Shown: in pieces, positions 19,157 to 28,040 of the stretch
Layout: every line of letters starts with the position of its first letter
Numbering within the stretch: the stretch's first letter is position 1
Source: Collinsella aerofaciens
GTDB lineage: Bacteria > Actinomycetota > Coriobacteriia > Coriobacteriales > Coriobacteriaceae
Direction of reading: 5' to 3'
DNA length: 64,000 bases
Assembly: GCF_028209885.1 (NCBI RefSeq)
Contig: NZ_JAQLEM010000011.1
Coordinates: 8,374 to 72,373, forward strand
Made by a program: the position numbers and the translations under genes
Notes under the pieces: model-generated
Databases searched by the model: none
The model's input: the letters and a program-made list of their open reading frames with translations, nothing else
What the model was told of the DNA's origin: nothing

Positions 19157-19266
19157 TACGCCGGTCATGTGCTGCCGTCCATGAGCGGTTTTGCGCCGCT
19201 CACCGGAGAGCCGGGCGCTGCGCCCGCGACCACGGATAGTATGGTAATCACAAACAGCCCCCAGTG

Positions 19267-19305
19267 AACGGGTGCGGGTCAGACGGACTCGCACCCGTTT
19301 TCTTC
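19267..19305 (+). terminator. Intrinsic terminator downstream of trxA
   Basis: AACGGGTGCGGGTC (19267-19280) pairs with 19286-19299, with one mismatch, around a 5-nt loop. The stem is followed by TTCTTC on the plus strand. Confidence 0.8.
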
Positions 19306-19333
19306 ATTTGCCTAGTCTTTGCCACAAGTTTTG

Positions 19334-20365
19334 TTATGGATTTAAAAACTCAGATCCGATAGCACGTTCGTAAGACTGGATCGTTTCGGCATTTGCCCTC
19401 TCGATATCATTAAGCGGTGATGTCATCGCATCAAATTCCTCAGGCGAGTATATGCCTTCATACCATTCCTTATTGTTGAAATACTCTTGGATCTTCTCGT
19501 CCTTGAACTTGCGACCATGGCGTGCATATATTTCATTTCTTGCCAAGCAAAGCTCCCATGTGCTCATACCCATTTCTTTAATCTCCGCCTCGGTATAGCG
19601 CCGTGAGTCGCTTTCAGAAAGTAAGTAACCGTCTACCGTCGAACTCTTCGCATCACAGTAATAGGAAAAGCTATCCATAACCTTATGTGATTGATCATCA
19701 ATATATGACACGACAACCGTACGGCTATCACCCGAATCGCTACCGAGCGTCGATCGATATGCGAGCTTGCAAACTCCGTCCGAACCAACTACAACACTCC
19801 GGGGGTTAGTCGAAGCCTGCTCACCGTTCGTACCCGCTTCTTTCAGGGACCAATTCTCCGGCTTCGACAACGCCTCTGTCGAAGAGCCGGTCACCTTGAC
19901 ATTCACCACCATCTCTGGAAACCCGGCGGAGTTATTTGATACCACTATTAATTCAGTTGCGCGCTCGTCGTCGGCCTCGTCCTTTTCATCTGAGTTTTCC
20001 GACTCAAACTCATCGGCGTCCGATTTATACATCGTATGCTGATAGGTTTGAGTGAATTCTGGTGATGAGTGCCCGCCCCCGAATCGATTCCAAACATAAA
20101 AGCCGCCAACAATGATGGCGGCCACCAGGCCAATTATCACGATTTTATTTGAATCGAATCCGCCAGTTAACCCAATTGCTCTTTTACCTAGTTCGTTGCC
20201 AGAATCCTCCGCCGCTGCCCTCCCCTTCGCATTATCCTTGACATCGAATGGCATCCGCTCATTCTCTGTGGTCGACCGGCCCACGTCAGAAGATACTTTC
20301 GCAGCACAAAAGGGGCAGTAAACCGTCCCCTCTTCTATCTCTGCGTTACATTTGGGACACTTCAC
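19334..20365 (-). CDS. Zinc-ribbon membrane protein with C-terminal YARHG domain
   Basis: About 343 residues. The N-terminus is a zinc ribbon, CPKCNAEIEEGTVYCPFC. One transmembrane helix (IVIIGLVAAIIVGGFYVW, around residue 80) follows, then an acidic Ser/Glu-rich linker, a beta-rich region and a YARHG domain (LARNEIYARHGRKF ... YFNNKEWYEG) that is probably extracellular. YARHG domains are associated with the bacterial cell wall. The start is a GTG at 20365 giving VKCPKCN, preceded by AAGGGGAG; a TTG at 20380 is the alternative. It is the last gene of the Hsp70/FtsK operon. Zinc ribbon inside and YARHG outside suggests an envelope scaffold; this is inference. Confidence 0.88.
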   Translation of the reverse strand: MKCPKCNAEIEEGTVYCPFCAAKVSSDVGRSTTENERMPFDVKDNAKGRAAAEDSGNELGKRAIGLTGGFDSNKIVIIGLVAAIIVGGFYVWNRFGGGHSSPEFTQTYQHTMYKSDADEFESENSDEKDEADDERATELIVVSNNSAGFPEMVVNVKVTGSSTEALSKPENWSLKEAGTNGEQASTNPRSVVVGSDGVCKLAYRSTLGSDSGDSRTVVVSYIDDQSHKVMDSFSYYCDAKSSTVDGYLLSESDSRRYTEAEIKEMGMSTWELCLARNEIYARHGRKFKDEKIQEYFNNKEWYEGIYSPEEFDAMTSPLNDIERANAETIQSYERAIGSEFLNP

Positions 20366-20388
20366 TGTCTCCCCTTTCAATCCGTCTT

Positions 20389-21222
20389 TTAGCCATCAAC
20401 ATGACGTCGATATTCTTGATAGTTCGACAGATATGATGAGAATTCCGCCGATGTATCCGAATTTCCCGTCCGCCACGCCTTGTGGTCGATAATCTGGCTC
20501 TTGAACCTGTAGTACTCATCGATATACGCAATTAGACCGTCGACAGCGATAAGCTGCTCTTCGGGGTAATCGCCCGATCCCCCAACATGGACCATCTCAA
20601 TCCCAACGGAATAAGAGTTCATGCCGTAATCGGGGTAACTTCCCCCTATCGGTAACGTTCCGACCTTGTCATCTCTCGAATCATCGATTGTTCCATACTG
20701 CTCGTTCTTCCCAGCATCGCCAAAACCGGCATGGTGCGCGATTTGATCGAGAGGCACACATTGAACGATCGACCCATCTTTTCCAACAACAAAATGAGCC
20801 GCTACCTTATTGCCGTTGGACTCCCACCAATCGATGACACTTTCAGGGGAAGAATCGCCCTCCGTATCGTGCAAAACGATGTACTTCTGAAACTCAGGAC
20901 CCTTAGGCCCATGCGCCAAGTCGGCGTAGTACCGTTCTTGAATGCTTGGCTGAAATTCCGAACCCCCATCGATGGACGAAGAGCGAGATTCGTCTTGCTC
21001 TACAACCCCTGAAACCGTGTCAGCAACTCTCGCATTGCAGATATCAAGCACATCTCCAACACTATCTGCACAAGCCGCCAGCACGCAATTGCTTCCGCTG
21101 GATTTCACGACCTTTCTCACGCCAATACGACCGACCAGAACAATTCCCAAGCCGAACAAGAAAACGGCAAGCGCGGAGACGAGCCCCCGCGCCACCCATA
21201 AACGCCTAGAGCGAGCTTGCAT
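20389..21222 (-). CDS. Membrane-anchored N-acetylmuramoyl-L-alanine amidase (amidase_2/PGRP fold)
   Basis: A 277-residue peptidoglycan hydrolase. Residues 12-32 form a signal anchor (LVSALAVFLFGLGIVLV). After a linker, the amidase_2 domain (about 105-265) shows YIVLHDTEGD, VAAHFVVGKDGSIVQCVPLDQIAHHAGFG, NSYSVGIEMVH and IIDHKAWRTGNSD, giving the zinc-binding histidine pattern and the catalytic-region Glu of the T7-lysozyme/PGRP family. It would cleave the amide between MurNAc and the stem peptide. The start at 21222 overlaps the previous gene by 17 nt and lacks a strong ribosome site; a GTG about ten codons later is possible. In this operon it could open the wall for a surface machine. Confidence 0.9.
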   Translation of the reverse strand: MQARSRRLWVARGLVSALAVFLFGLGIVLVGRIGVRKVVKSSGSNCVLAACADSVGDVLDICNARVADTVSGVVEQDESRSSSIDGGSEFQPSIQERYYADLAHGPKGPEFQKYIVLHDTEGDSSPESVIDWWESNGNKVAAHFVVGKDGSIVQCVPLDQIAHHAGFGDAGKNEQYGTIDDSRDDKVGTLPIGGSYPDYGMNSYSVGIEMVHVGGSGDYPEEQLIAVDGLIAYIDEYYRFKSQIIDHKAWRTGNSDTSAEFSSYLSNYQEYRRHVDG

Positions 21223-21469
21223 ACGTGCTGACTACATCGCATGCCGTACTGATAAGGCCACCCGCCTCGAGCAGCTTTGCCGCTGCCGCTCCAAGCTGCC
21301 CAACCGCCTCATTTTGAGCGGTCGAATTTGTTCCTTCCATTGCCGCGTTAAGCATGTCATGCAGTGAATCGAGATCGTCCGCCACCGTGACGCACACACC
21401 TCGCTGCGTCTCCATCTTCGACACCAACGCGTTCAGCTCTGCAACGAGCTGGCCGATGTTCTGACTCAT
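21206..21469 (-). CDS. Small WXG100-like helical protein
   Basis: An 87-residue, cysteine-poor, all-helical protein with no signal peptide. Helix 1 covers about 3-43, a turn AMEGTNSTAQNE follows, then helix 2. Size, helix-turn-helix shape and a Gly in the turn resemble ESX/WXG100 proteins, with MEG in place of W-x-G. Its position beside an FtsK/EccC-like ATPase strengthens the resemblance. The ATG at 21469 lies 18 nt after the upstream stop. Whether it is exported is unknown. A generic helical adaptor is the alternative. Confidence 0.6.
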   Translation of the reverse strand: MSQNIGQLVAELNALVSKMETQRGVCVTVADDLDSLHDMLNAAMEGTNSTAQNEAVGQLGAAAAKLLEAGGLISTACDVVSTYASSL

Positions 21470-21487
21470 TTCTGTTCCTTTCCGTTG

Positions 21488-22075
21488 TCACAACAACCCA
21501 AATAGCACATTCGCAATAAGCGAAATTACCCCAATACAGCACGCGCATAGAACCGCCGCCTGAGAAAGGCAGCCGCCTTTCGACTCCTCGGCTTTAACGG
21601 GAAGAGGATCCGACATCGCCTTCTCTTCTTCCACCAGAAGACGCTTCCGGTCAAGAGCCGCCCGTCGAGCATCCAGTGCATTTGAAGATCGCTGACTCAA
21701 CTCGTTCACAGACGTATCTTTTTCAATCATCTCGATATAGCAATCGATTTTCTTGATAAGCCCTGATAACGAAGAGGCAAGCTCGGCAGCGTCTTCATTC
21801 GACGCAATCGGTCTTACCATGTTCGGAAGCGCAGCGCCGACGTCCTTCGCGTGACTCCCCGCAAGTCGTTTAGACAATTGCGAAAAAGCTTCCTGTGCTT
21901 GATGCGCCAGGCAATCTATCTCCGCTTTCTTCTTGCCCGCCATGCTCCTCGCAGAGGTCGACTCCCGATCACAACGATCGCACTCCTGCTTAACAAGCTG
22001 GGCGGTCGACGCCTCCGATTTCAGAAATCGTTCTGCTTCGGACAGATACCTTTCGTACAAATCATCCCTGCCCAT
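21488..22075 (-). CDS. Tail-anchored coiled-coil protein, unknown function
   Basis: About 195 residues. Residues 5-160 are predicted mostly helical and highly charged with heptad-like patterns (ERYLSEAERFLKSEAS; RRAALDRKRLLVEEEKAM). A single C-terminal transmembrane segment (QAAVLCACCIGVISLIANVLFGLL region) ends the protein, so it should be tail-anchored with the coiled coil in the cytoplasm. The start at 22075 has GGAGG; it overlaps the FtsK-like gene by 14 nt. An in-frame ATG at 22108 is less likely. Not assigned to a family. It may tether the ATPase to the membrane, since that ATPase has no obvious membrane segment. Confidence 0.75.
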   Translation of the reverse strand: MGRDDLYERYLSEAERFLKSEASTAQLVKQECDRCDRESTSARSMAGKKKAEIDCLAHQAQEAFSQLSKRLAGSHAKDVGAALPNMVRPIASNEDAAELASSLSGLIKKIDCYIEMIEKDTSVNELSQRSSNALDARRAALDRKRLLVEEEKAMSDPLPVKAEESKGGCLSQAAVLCACCIGVISLIANVLFGLL

Positions 22076-24767
22076 CGTCGCCCCTCCTCCATAATCGCGT
22101 TGCGACAAAGGGCATGAGCTTCATTGAGGGACGTCCCGAAGAAGCCTCCTTGTAAAGGACCCGGTTCTCTTGCCCGTTCCACTGGCACAGCGGGCCATCC
22201 AACTGCTTCGCTGCGACATTCGAGCCAAACAGACACGCCACGCCGTCAAAAGACGACAGTCCCGATGAACCCAACTGCGCTGAAAGCGCTACGGGGTTTT
22301 GCCAATGGCAGACAAAGTGGATTCCGTGCATAGGAGCCTCACGGAATACCTTTTGAATCTTCTGCTGAGCACCAAAGTCGAAAGATCCTAGTGAGTCCGC
22401 ATTCGGCACCAACACAAACCGCTCCCGCCCACATTCTTCCCCGACATCATTTCTCTGAAGACAATTGGTAATCCATGCAGCCGCTTCGTCCGAAGGCACG
22501 ACCTCCGGAGAAACCCCCGCACGAGCGCATATCTCCAGAGTCGAATTAGAAACATGGCGCGCGCCATCCTCCACTACAGTAAACTCAGCGCCTCGCTCAT
22601 AGCGTGCAAGCGATAAAACAAGCGTTTCCATAACGCACGCCGCAAGATCGACAGAATTCGGAAGATCACCGAGCCCTGGCAGCGTTCCCCTGCCCACAAG
22701 AGCGATATTGCTTCCCGCAGCTCTTTCAAACGGGAAATATATCGGTGCCAACCCAGCAGAAACACCCCGGCCAAGCAAGGCGCTCGGCACGTTACCTGAA
22801 TCTATGTCGTTCTGCTCAAGGAGGACCTCAGTCAACTCCGGCAGAGTGCTTCCGTCGAAAACCACCGGTTCATCAAGGTGCTCTTTTGGCATTGCATAGA
22901 ACTTGTTCCTGAGACTGTCCAACGTGGCATCCTCAGCAAACGGCGTAAGCACCGTCACATTTGCGCTCGGATTTCCGTAATCTTCGTTCAGAATCGCCTG
23001 TCCCCTGAACCTTAGACTAGCAGCTGCCTCGTTAAAGGGTCCGAAAGTCGCCCGCGACTCCGCCGGCGAGTTTTTCAGTCCGATACGGATAGGAAACTGT
23101 GCGAAGAACTTGCCCTGGGAAATGGCAAGATTGGTTATCCCGCCGATACTTTGTGACGCCAATATCACGTGAATACCGTATGCACGATAGAGGCGAACGA
23201 TGCGTTCCAAAAGTTCACAGGCTTCCTTGCCTCTCGCGCCTTCTAGAAATAGCTGGAACTCATCAATGACCACAACGATACGCGGCATCTTATTCCCGCT
23301 ATTGCGCCGATACTTGAGCAGATTATCTCCGTAAGGCTTGATCGCAGCGGCCCTCCGTTTGGCCTCGGCGGCTATGGAATTCAGCACATCCATGGCAAAG
23401 TCTTCATCGGCCTCAAGCCCAAATGCCTTTACCTGCGGTAGATACTCGGGGGAATCCGGCGTGGGAGCCATGGGAAACAGGGTAACGCCCTCTTTGAAAT
23501 CAAACAGATAGAGTTCCAACTCGTCGGGAGAATACCTGGCACACAAACCGTAGATGATATCTTTCAACAGATTCGATTTACCCTGTCCGACCGCGCCGGT
23601 TATCAGTGCATTATGTCTTTGAGTCTCATTCGAGCCAATCGTGACATCAACCGTCTGGGTTCCACGCAGACCCAGCGAGAACGTGACTCCATCCTCGCTC
23701 GTCTCCATCCAATACTCCGCGGGAAGCACCGACTCGATCTTTACTTCGGGCAACCGCAGCTCTGCCGCTGATCGGGCCATCCGCTCCGCGGCTTGCGCCG
23801 ATTCAATCGTGTCAAGCTCGTAGAGCTCAACATCGTAGCCATCGTGACCCAGCCATCGGGCATGACTGCCCGAGAATAGTTCGAGACGCTCCGAAACAGG
23901 ATAGGAACGTTTCTTCTCGCAATACCATTTGGGCAAGTCGTCCATCTTAGGTTGTATCATTAGGAAAGAAGCGCCTGCCTTTGGGGCCGCCTTCATCAGC
24001 GAGCAGATACGGTCGTATTGCTCGGCAGCCATTCCCATCGGCATATCGTGGATCACAACGAGCTGGTACTTCTCGACCGGCATTCCGACCCGTTGGTGAT
24101 ATACCGCCAGGCTCTCATCGTCTGACAGTAACTCGTTGTTGATTTGCGTCACACGGTCGGTCAGCTCGTTAAGTAAGGCGTCGAGTTCGCCTCTCGAATG
24201 CAAATACCTGACCGCTGTCTCGCCTTGCCCGTTCCGGCCAATCGTCGAAAAAGGAGCCTCGATGTTTTTGAGTGCCGGGTCAAAACTAATGATTTCAACT
24301 TGCGACGCTGAAGTCGATAAAAGCGTCTTGGCCTCTACCTCGCGTACTACCCCGTCTGAAATGCAGCCCTCGCCTGAAACCGACATCACGATATTGCCAT
24401 GACCAAGCAACGGAACGATAAAGGGCACCGTAAACAAATCGTCGCGTTTTGAAGTTTTCGACATCGATCCAATCTGGATATACTCGGCGGCATTGAGGGC
24501 CGAGCCTTCCTCGATCGCCAGCAACTCGTCAACGGTATCCTGCACTCGCTTTTTCAAAAGGGCGTTGCGGCGCTTCTCCCGGATGCTGAGTTTATTGAGC
24601 GCTCGTGTTTTTGCCTCCTGTCTCTCCTTCAGCGTCATCTGCAGCCACGTATCAACGGAGGCAGATTGGGATTCACAAGCTCCCAGCAGATGAGCCTGGC
24701 ATTCCTTGACCTCGCTGAGCGCTTGCCTCATTTCGGCATAGGTCTCTTCCAGCGACATATTGGCCAT
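22062..24767 (-). CDS. FtsK/SpoIIIE-type ATPase, EccC-like
   Basis: A 901-residue motor ATPase. Residues 1-110 are charged coiled coil. A domain at about 110-380 has no clear family. The FtsK/SpoIIIE domain follows, with Walker A GAVGQGKSN (around 390), LYLFDFKEGV and Walker B IVVVIDEFQLF (around 500), plus ILASQSIGG. A second domain (about 680-901) resembles a degenerate FtsK/EccC repeat with a broken P-loop (LVGRGTLPGLGD). No transmembrane segment is evident, unlike EccC/EssC, so membrane attachment probably needs a partner. Its ATG overlaps the GrpE-like stop (TGATG). The closest functional analogies are type VII secretion motors and HerA/FtsK translocases; substrate is unknown. Confidence 0.85.
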   Translation of the reverse strand: MANMSLEETYAEMRQALSEVKECQAHLLGACESQSASVDTWLQMTLKERQEAKTRALNKLSIREKRRNALLKKRVQDTVDELLAIEEGSALNAAEYIQIGSMSKTSKRDDLFTVPFIVPLLGHGNIVMSVSGEGCISDGVVREVEAKTLLSTSASQVEIISFDPALKNIEAPFSTIGRNGQGETAVRYLHSRGELDALLNELTDRVTQINNELLSDDESLAVYHQRVGMPVEKYQLVVIHDMPMGMAAEQYDRICSLMKAAPKAGASFLMIQPKMDDLPKWYCEKKRSYPVSERLELFSGSHARWLGHDGYDVELYELDTIESAQAAERMARSAAELRLPEVKIESVLPAEYWMETSEDGVTFSLGLRGTQTVDVTIGSNETQRHNALITGAVGQGKSNLLKDIIYGLCARYSPDELELYLFDFKEGVTLFPMAPTPDSPEYLPQVKAFGLEADEDFAMDVLNSIAAEAKRRAAAIKPYGDNLLKYRRNSGNKMPRIVVVIDEFQLFLEGARGKEACELLERIVRLYRAYGIHVILASQSIGGITNLAISQGKFFAQFPIRIGLKNSPAESRATFGPFNEAAASLRFRGQAILNEDYGNPSANVTVLTPFAEDATLDSLRNKFYAMPKEHLDEPVVFDGSTLPELTEVLLEQNDIDSGNVPSALLGRGVSAGLAPIYFPFERAAGSNIALVGRGTLPGLGDLPNSVDLAACVMETLVLSLARYERGAEFTVVEDGARHVSNSTLEICARAGVSPEVVPSDEAAAWITNCLQRNDVGEECGRERFVLVPNADSLGSFDFGAQQKIQKVFREAPMHGIHFVCHWQNPVALSAQLGSSGLSSFDGVACLFGSNVAAKQLDGPLCQWNGQENRVLYKEASSGRPSMKLMPFVATRLWRRGDDGQG

Positions 24768-25213
24768 CAGTCCTCTTCGTGCCGAAAGACAACCACTCGC
24801 GCTGGACGGAGAAGTCTTCCACCAATCCTGTAACCGTCTCGCTCTACGCGAGCCACCTTTCCATCTTTGAAGGCGTCGTCTGTCTTAATCAATCCAACGA
24901 TTTCATGCTCATGTAGGTTAACTGTCTCGTCGCACAGAACAGACTCAAGCCCGTAATGGCTACAAACCTCGATAATCTCATCCGCAATCGAAGACCTCAA
25001 GTCCTCTGACAGCGGCTCATTCTTAACTCTATCAACAGCAAGCAGCAGCTCACTGAATAATCCTGCATAAGCTTCGCCAGTGGCCAGGTCTTTGATTTTT
25101 CTTGAATCTGATTTGAGAGAAGCGAGAGACGCTCTGAGCCGTTCTGCACAGTCAATAATTGCTTGGCGATCCATCTCCAAGCTGTCGAGTGCTTGGTCCC
25201 AGCGCACGTCCAT
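24767..25213 (-). CDS. GrpE-like nucleotide exchange factor (second, operon-specific)
   Basis: About 148 residues. The first half is a coiled helix (AIIDCAERLRASLASLKSD). The C-terminal part matches the GrpE beta domain: HEHEIVGLIKTDD, then GKVARVERDGYRIGGRLLRPARVVV, corresponding to the usual dG.V..V...GY...R.LRPA.V.V end of GrpE. The start at 25213 overlaps the preceding stop (TAATG); an in-frame start near 25396 lies inside that gene. It is much shorter and divergent from the housekeeping GrpE at 1212-2054. It is probably dedicated to the Hsp70 two genes upstream. Confidence 0.8.
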   Translation of the reverse strand: MDVRWDQALDSLEMDRQAIIDCAERLRASLASLKSDSRKIKDLATGEAYAGLFSELLLAVDRVKNEPLSEDLRSSIADEIIEVCSHYGLESVLCDETVNLHEHEIVGLIKTDDAFKDGKVARVERDGYRIGGRLLRPARVVVFRHEED

Positions 25214-26322
25214 TATTGGAGCCCCGTCCTCTTTGCAAGCTCTCCTAATTTGCGGGCATTGATCATCCATCCGGTCGGTACAACAAAGAAGAATGCATAC
25301 AGGAGCAGCCCAAAGAACAGAACGAGCGTCAAGAGAGCGCCACTTGACCCGCTTATCATAAATAAGAAGGTCAAGCCGCAGAGAATCCAAAACCATCGGG
25401 CCGGTGCAATGTAGTGCCTTTTACGCGCCCAGTCGATAAGGCCCTCCATTTTCTCAATCCATTCCTCATCAGCCTTGTCGATATTTCCCAACGCGCGCAT
25501 TTCACTAACGACAAGTTCAGCATGCTGGATTTGTTTCATATTGGTGAAATAGCCAGCATTATCCTTTGAGCTCATTTTGTTCTCGACATCCGTCTCTAGA
25601 CACCGGCATAACGAGCTTAGGACGGGTCCATAATCCGGATGTGCCTCATGAAGATTGCGCGCCATAGTGAGGGCCTGGTCAAATTTCCCCTGAAGATAAC
25701 GCGCATCAACCAAGCGCGCCATAATCGTATAGTCGCTCTTATCAATCTGCTGGGCCTTCAGAAACTCAGCCTCGGCGTCTGCGTATTTATCAATCATTAT
25801 GTACGAGTCGCCCAACAGCCTATGAGCGGTCGCCTGATTCGAGCCAAGCTTCAGCAACTCAGATGCAGCAAAAATGGATTCGTCATACTTGTCCATCGAA
25901 TATGCTGCCAGAGCCCACACAAGCCATGCTTCCGCATCGGTTGAGCAATTCCTTGTTGCCTCCCTAGCGGCAAAACAAGCGTTGGCACTCTGACCGTTTT
26001 TGAAATAATCTTTCGCTTCTGATGTCCAGTCTTTCTCGGCGGTTGCAGCACGGGCGTCTTTTTCCAGGTCCCTCTTGCTGTCACTCTTCCCGCTATCATA
26101 TGTGGCATCGTATTCCAAGCGTTTTGAACTGTTGTGAAACAACGAATCTGCTTCATTTAAGAGCTGCATCATCCTTTCGGCGTTTGCTCTTTGCATAGCA
26201 TCCGGAGATCCTTCGAGGCGCCTGAAGCGCTTTCGTGTTTTCTTAATCGCCTCTTCAATCTCCTCAATCGGCGCATTCTTTTCCAGTTCGAGAATTTCAT
26301 AGTAGTCAACAAATTCTTCCAT
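25213..26322 (-). CDS. J-domain-like TPR membrane protein (HPD motif lost)
   Basis: A 369-residue protein. Residues 7-75 align with a J domain (YYEILELEKNAPIEEIEEAI ... EADSLFHNSSKRLEYD), but the catalytic HPD is replaced, at best by SPD. TPR-like repeats follow (about 105-255; AEAWLVWALAAYSMDKYDES, ATAHRLLGDSYIMIDKYADAE-type units). Two closely spaced transmembrane helices occupy about 310-350 (FWILCGLTFLFMISG and LVLFFGLLLYAFFFVV). It starts 9 nt after the Hsp70 stop with AGGGGA. It probably brings the Hsp70 to the membrane or binds clients by TPRs; without HPD it may not stimulate ATPase activity. Confidence 0.85.
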   Translation of the reverse strand: MEEFVDYYEILELEKNAPIEEIEEAIKKTRKRFRRLEGSPDAMQRANAERMMQLLNEADSLFHNSSKRLEYDATYDSGKSDSKRDLEKDARAATAEKDWTSEAKDYFKNGQSANACFAAREATRNCSTDAEAWLVWALAAYSMDKYDESIFAASELLKLGSNQATAHRLLGDSYIMIDKYADAEAEFLKAQQIDKSDYTIMARLVDARYLQGKFDQALTMARNLHEAHPDYGPVLSSLCRCLETDVENKMSSKDNAGYFTNMKQIQHAELVVSEMRALGNIDKADEEWIEKMEGLIDWARKRHYIAPARWFWILCGLTFLFMISGSSGALLTLVLFFGLLLYAFFFVVPTGWMINARKLGELAKRTGLQ

Positions 26323-26331
26323 CAGTGTCCC

Positions 26332-27891
26332 CTATCCAATTTCGATGTTCTTCATCTTGTTAACGGCGGCATCAAGTTGCCGCTCGTCCATATTCGCCAC
26401 ACGGTCGATTTCGAACTCGCCATACAGCTGGCCGCTCTCCCCGTCATATAGACGGATATGCACCGTCTGTTCTTTGTCGTATTCGTAAACCACGCGGACG
26501 GGAGATCCCTTGGGCAACCCGGGCGGAAGCGGTATTTCCTTTGAACCGATAATGACCACAAAGTTCAAGTCTGGGTCATCGCCTTGTGTCACCTGAACAT
26601 CGACGTACGACTGGTTCTCGCTCACCGTTGCTGCGTCCTGTGAATAACTCCCCGGCACGGGTGAATTCCTCGGAATCACGACATTGTTGTAGTCTTTGCC
26701 GTCTTTCCCGAGCATCACAACCCCCAAAGGTTGCGAGGTAACATCGGCAATGACTACGCTCGGAGCCGTAAAGAGGGGCATATCCGGCAAACTATTTTCC
26801 GCCGATCCTGCCACGTCAATGCTCGATTCCATTTCTATTGCGGCCTGAACGGCAGCCCCCATGGCGACAGCCTCATCGGGATTTACCCCAAGCTCGGGTT
26901 TCATCCCCGAAATATCTTCGATTAACTTGTGTACCATTGGCATACGCGTTGAGCCACCAACGAGGACCACATGATCGATCTGGCCCCATGAATAACCGGT
27001 GTCCTCGAGCACGTCCTCGACCAGCTCCTGCGTTCGATTCAGGAGTGACCTACTCGCCCGCTCGAAATCTTCGCGAGAAATAGCCACACGATAAGGCTTT
27101 CCGTCTTTCGAAATGTGAAGGTTGGCTTTTGCCACGTTCGAAAGAGTGCGCTTAACCATTTCGCATTTCTCTCGAAGCTCGGCACTTATCAGATAATCCT
27201 CGAGAACATTACCAGCGCCCTGTTTCGAGAGCTCTTCTGCCACAAACGACATTAGAGCGTTATCGAAATCGAATCCGCCCAAGTTCCTATCGTCATCGGT
27301 TCCGATAACCGTAAAGCAACCGTCCTCTATCTTAAGAAGCGTCACGTCGAACGTTCCGCCGCCCAGATCATAGACAAGCGTGACGCCGTTCTTCTCGGTA
27401 TCGAGACCAAAAGAAAGGGCTGCGGCCGTCGGTTCATTCAACACGCGAAGCACTTTGGTGCCCGCAATTACACCTGCCTGCTTTGTCGCAGTTCTTCTTG
27501 CATCATCAAAATATGCGGGAACCGTAATCACGGCTCCGCATACTTCTTCTCCAAGTGCCTGCTCGGCATCTTGCAATAATTTTTTGACAATAAGGGAGGA
27601 AACCTCTTCTGCAGAGTAGGAAACGCCCGAGTCGGAGTCGAATCTCCAATCCGGATTTCCCATCTGCCGTTTAACGAACTGGACAACATTATCGGGATCA
27701 CTTGCCGCCGAATGCTTGGCCATCGTTCCAACAAGCGGCTCGTCTTTTCCGTCAAATGATTGGAATAAAACAACCGAAGGTGTAGTCGGTTCTCCGTCCG
27801 CATTCTTCAGTATTTCGGGAAGTCCATCGTCTCCCAACACAGCGACGGCCGAATAGGTCGTCCCAAGATCGATTCCAACAACTCTCCCCAT
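26332..27891 (-). CDS. Lid-less Hsp70-family protein (second DnaK-like)
   Basis: About 519 residues. A complete actin-fold ATPase domain shows [57 protein letters not shown] and [13 protein letters not shown]. The peptide-binding beta domain is recognisable (SQPLGVVMLGKDG, PLPPGLPKGSPVRVV), but the helical lid of DnaK is missing; the protein ends soon after the beta domain. The ATG at 27891 has GAGGA 9 nt upstream and starts MGRVVGIDLG; ATG 27900 is too close to that site. It is the first gene of the eight-gene operon. A specialised chaperone for the operon's own machine or substrate is the likely role. Confidence 0.92.
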   Translation of the reverse strand: MGRVVGIDLGTTYSAVAVLGDDGLPEILKNADGEPTTPSVVLFQSFDGKDEPLVGTMAKHSAASDPDNVVQFVKRQMGNPDWRFDSDSGVSYSAEEVSSLIVKKLLQDAEQALGEEVCGAVITVPAYFDDARRTATKQAGVIAGTKVLRVLNEPTAAALSFGLDTEKNGVTLVYDLGGGTFDVTLLKIEDGCFTVIGTDDDRNLGGFDFDNALMSFVAEELSKQGAGNVLEDYLISAELREKCEMVKRTLSNVAKANLHISKDGKPYRVAISREDFERASRSLLNRTQELVEDVLEDTGYSWGQIDHVVLVGGSTRMPMVHKLIEDISGMKPELGVNPDEAVAMGAAVQAAIEMESSIDVAGSAENSLPDMPLFTAPSVVIADVTSQPLGVVMLGKDGKDYNNVVIPRNSPVPGSYSQDAATVSENQSYVDVQVTQGDDPDLNFVVIIGSKEIPLPPGLPKGSPVRVVYEYDKEQTVHIRLYDGESGQLYGEFEIDRVANMDERQLDAAVNKMKNIEIG

Positions 27892-28040
27892 AGCCACCAT
27901 TCCTCGATGTCTATTTCTATTGGTTTTGAGTTTATTCATATTAGACTTTATGTCAATTATTGCACCTAAGAACAATTCAGTTAGACATTTGACCGGCGTT
28001 GAAATGCAAAGTTGCTCTTGATTATTCAGACGGGAGCGAC
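27892..28040. promoter_or_regulatory. Divergent AT-rich regulatory region between the Hsp70 operon and its XRE regulator
   Basis: This is a strikingly AT-rich 149-bp gap. The motif TTAGAC occurs at 27941-27946 and again at 27981-27986, 40 bp apart (about four helical turns), each followed by T-rich sequence and a GTCA/GAC half-site. These are plausible operators for the adjacent XRE protein. TTGACA on the minus strand (27952-27957) is present but has no well-spaced -10, so the promoters are not resolved. Confidence 0.4.
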
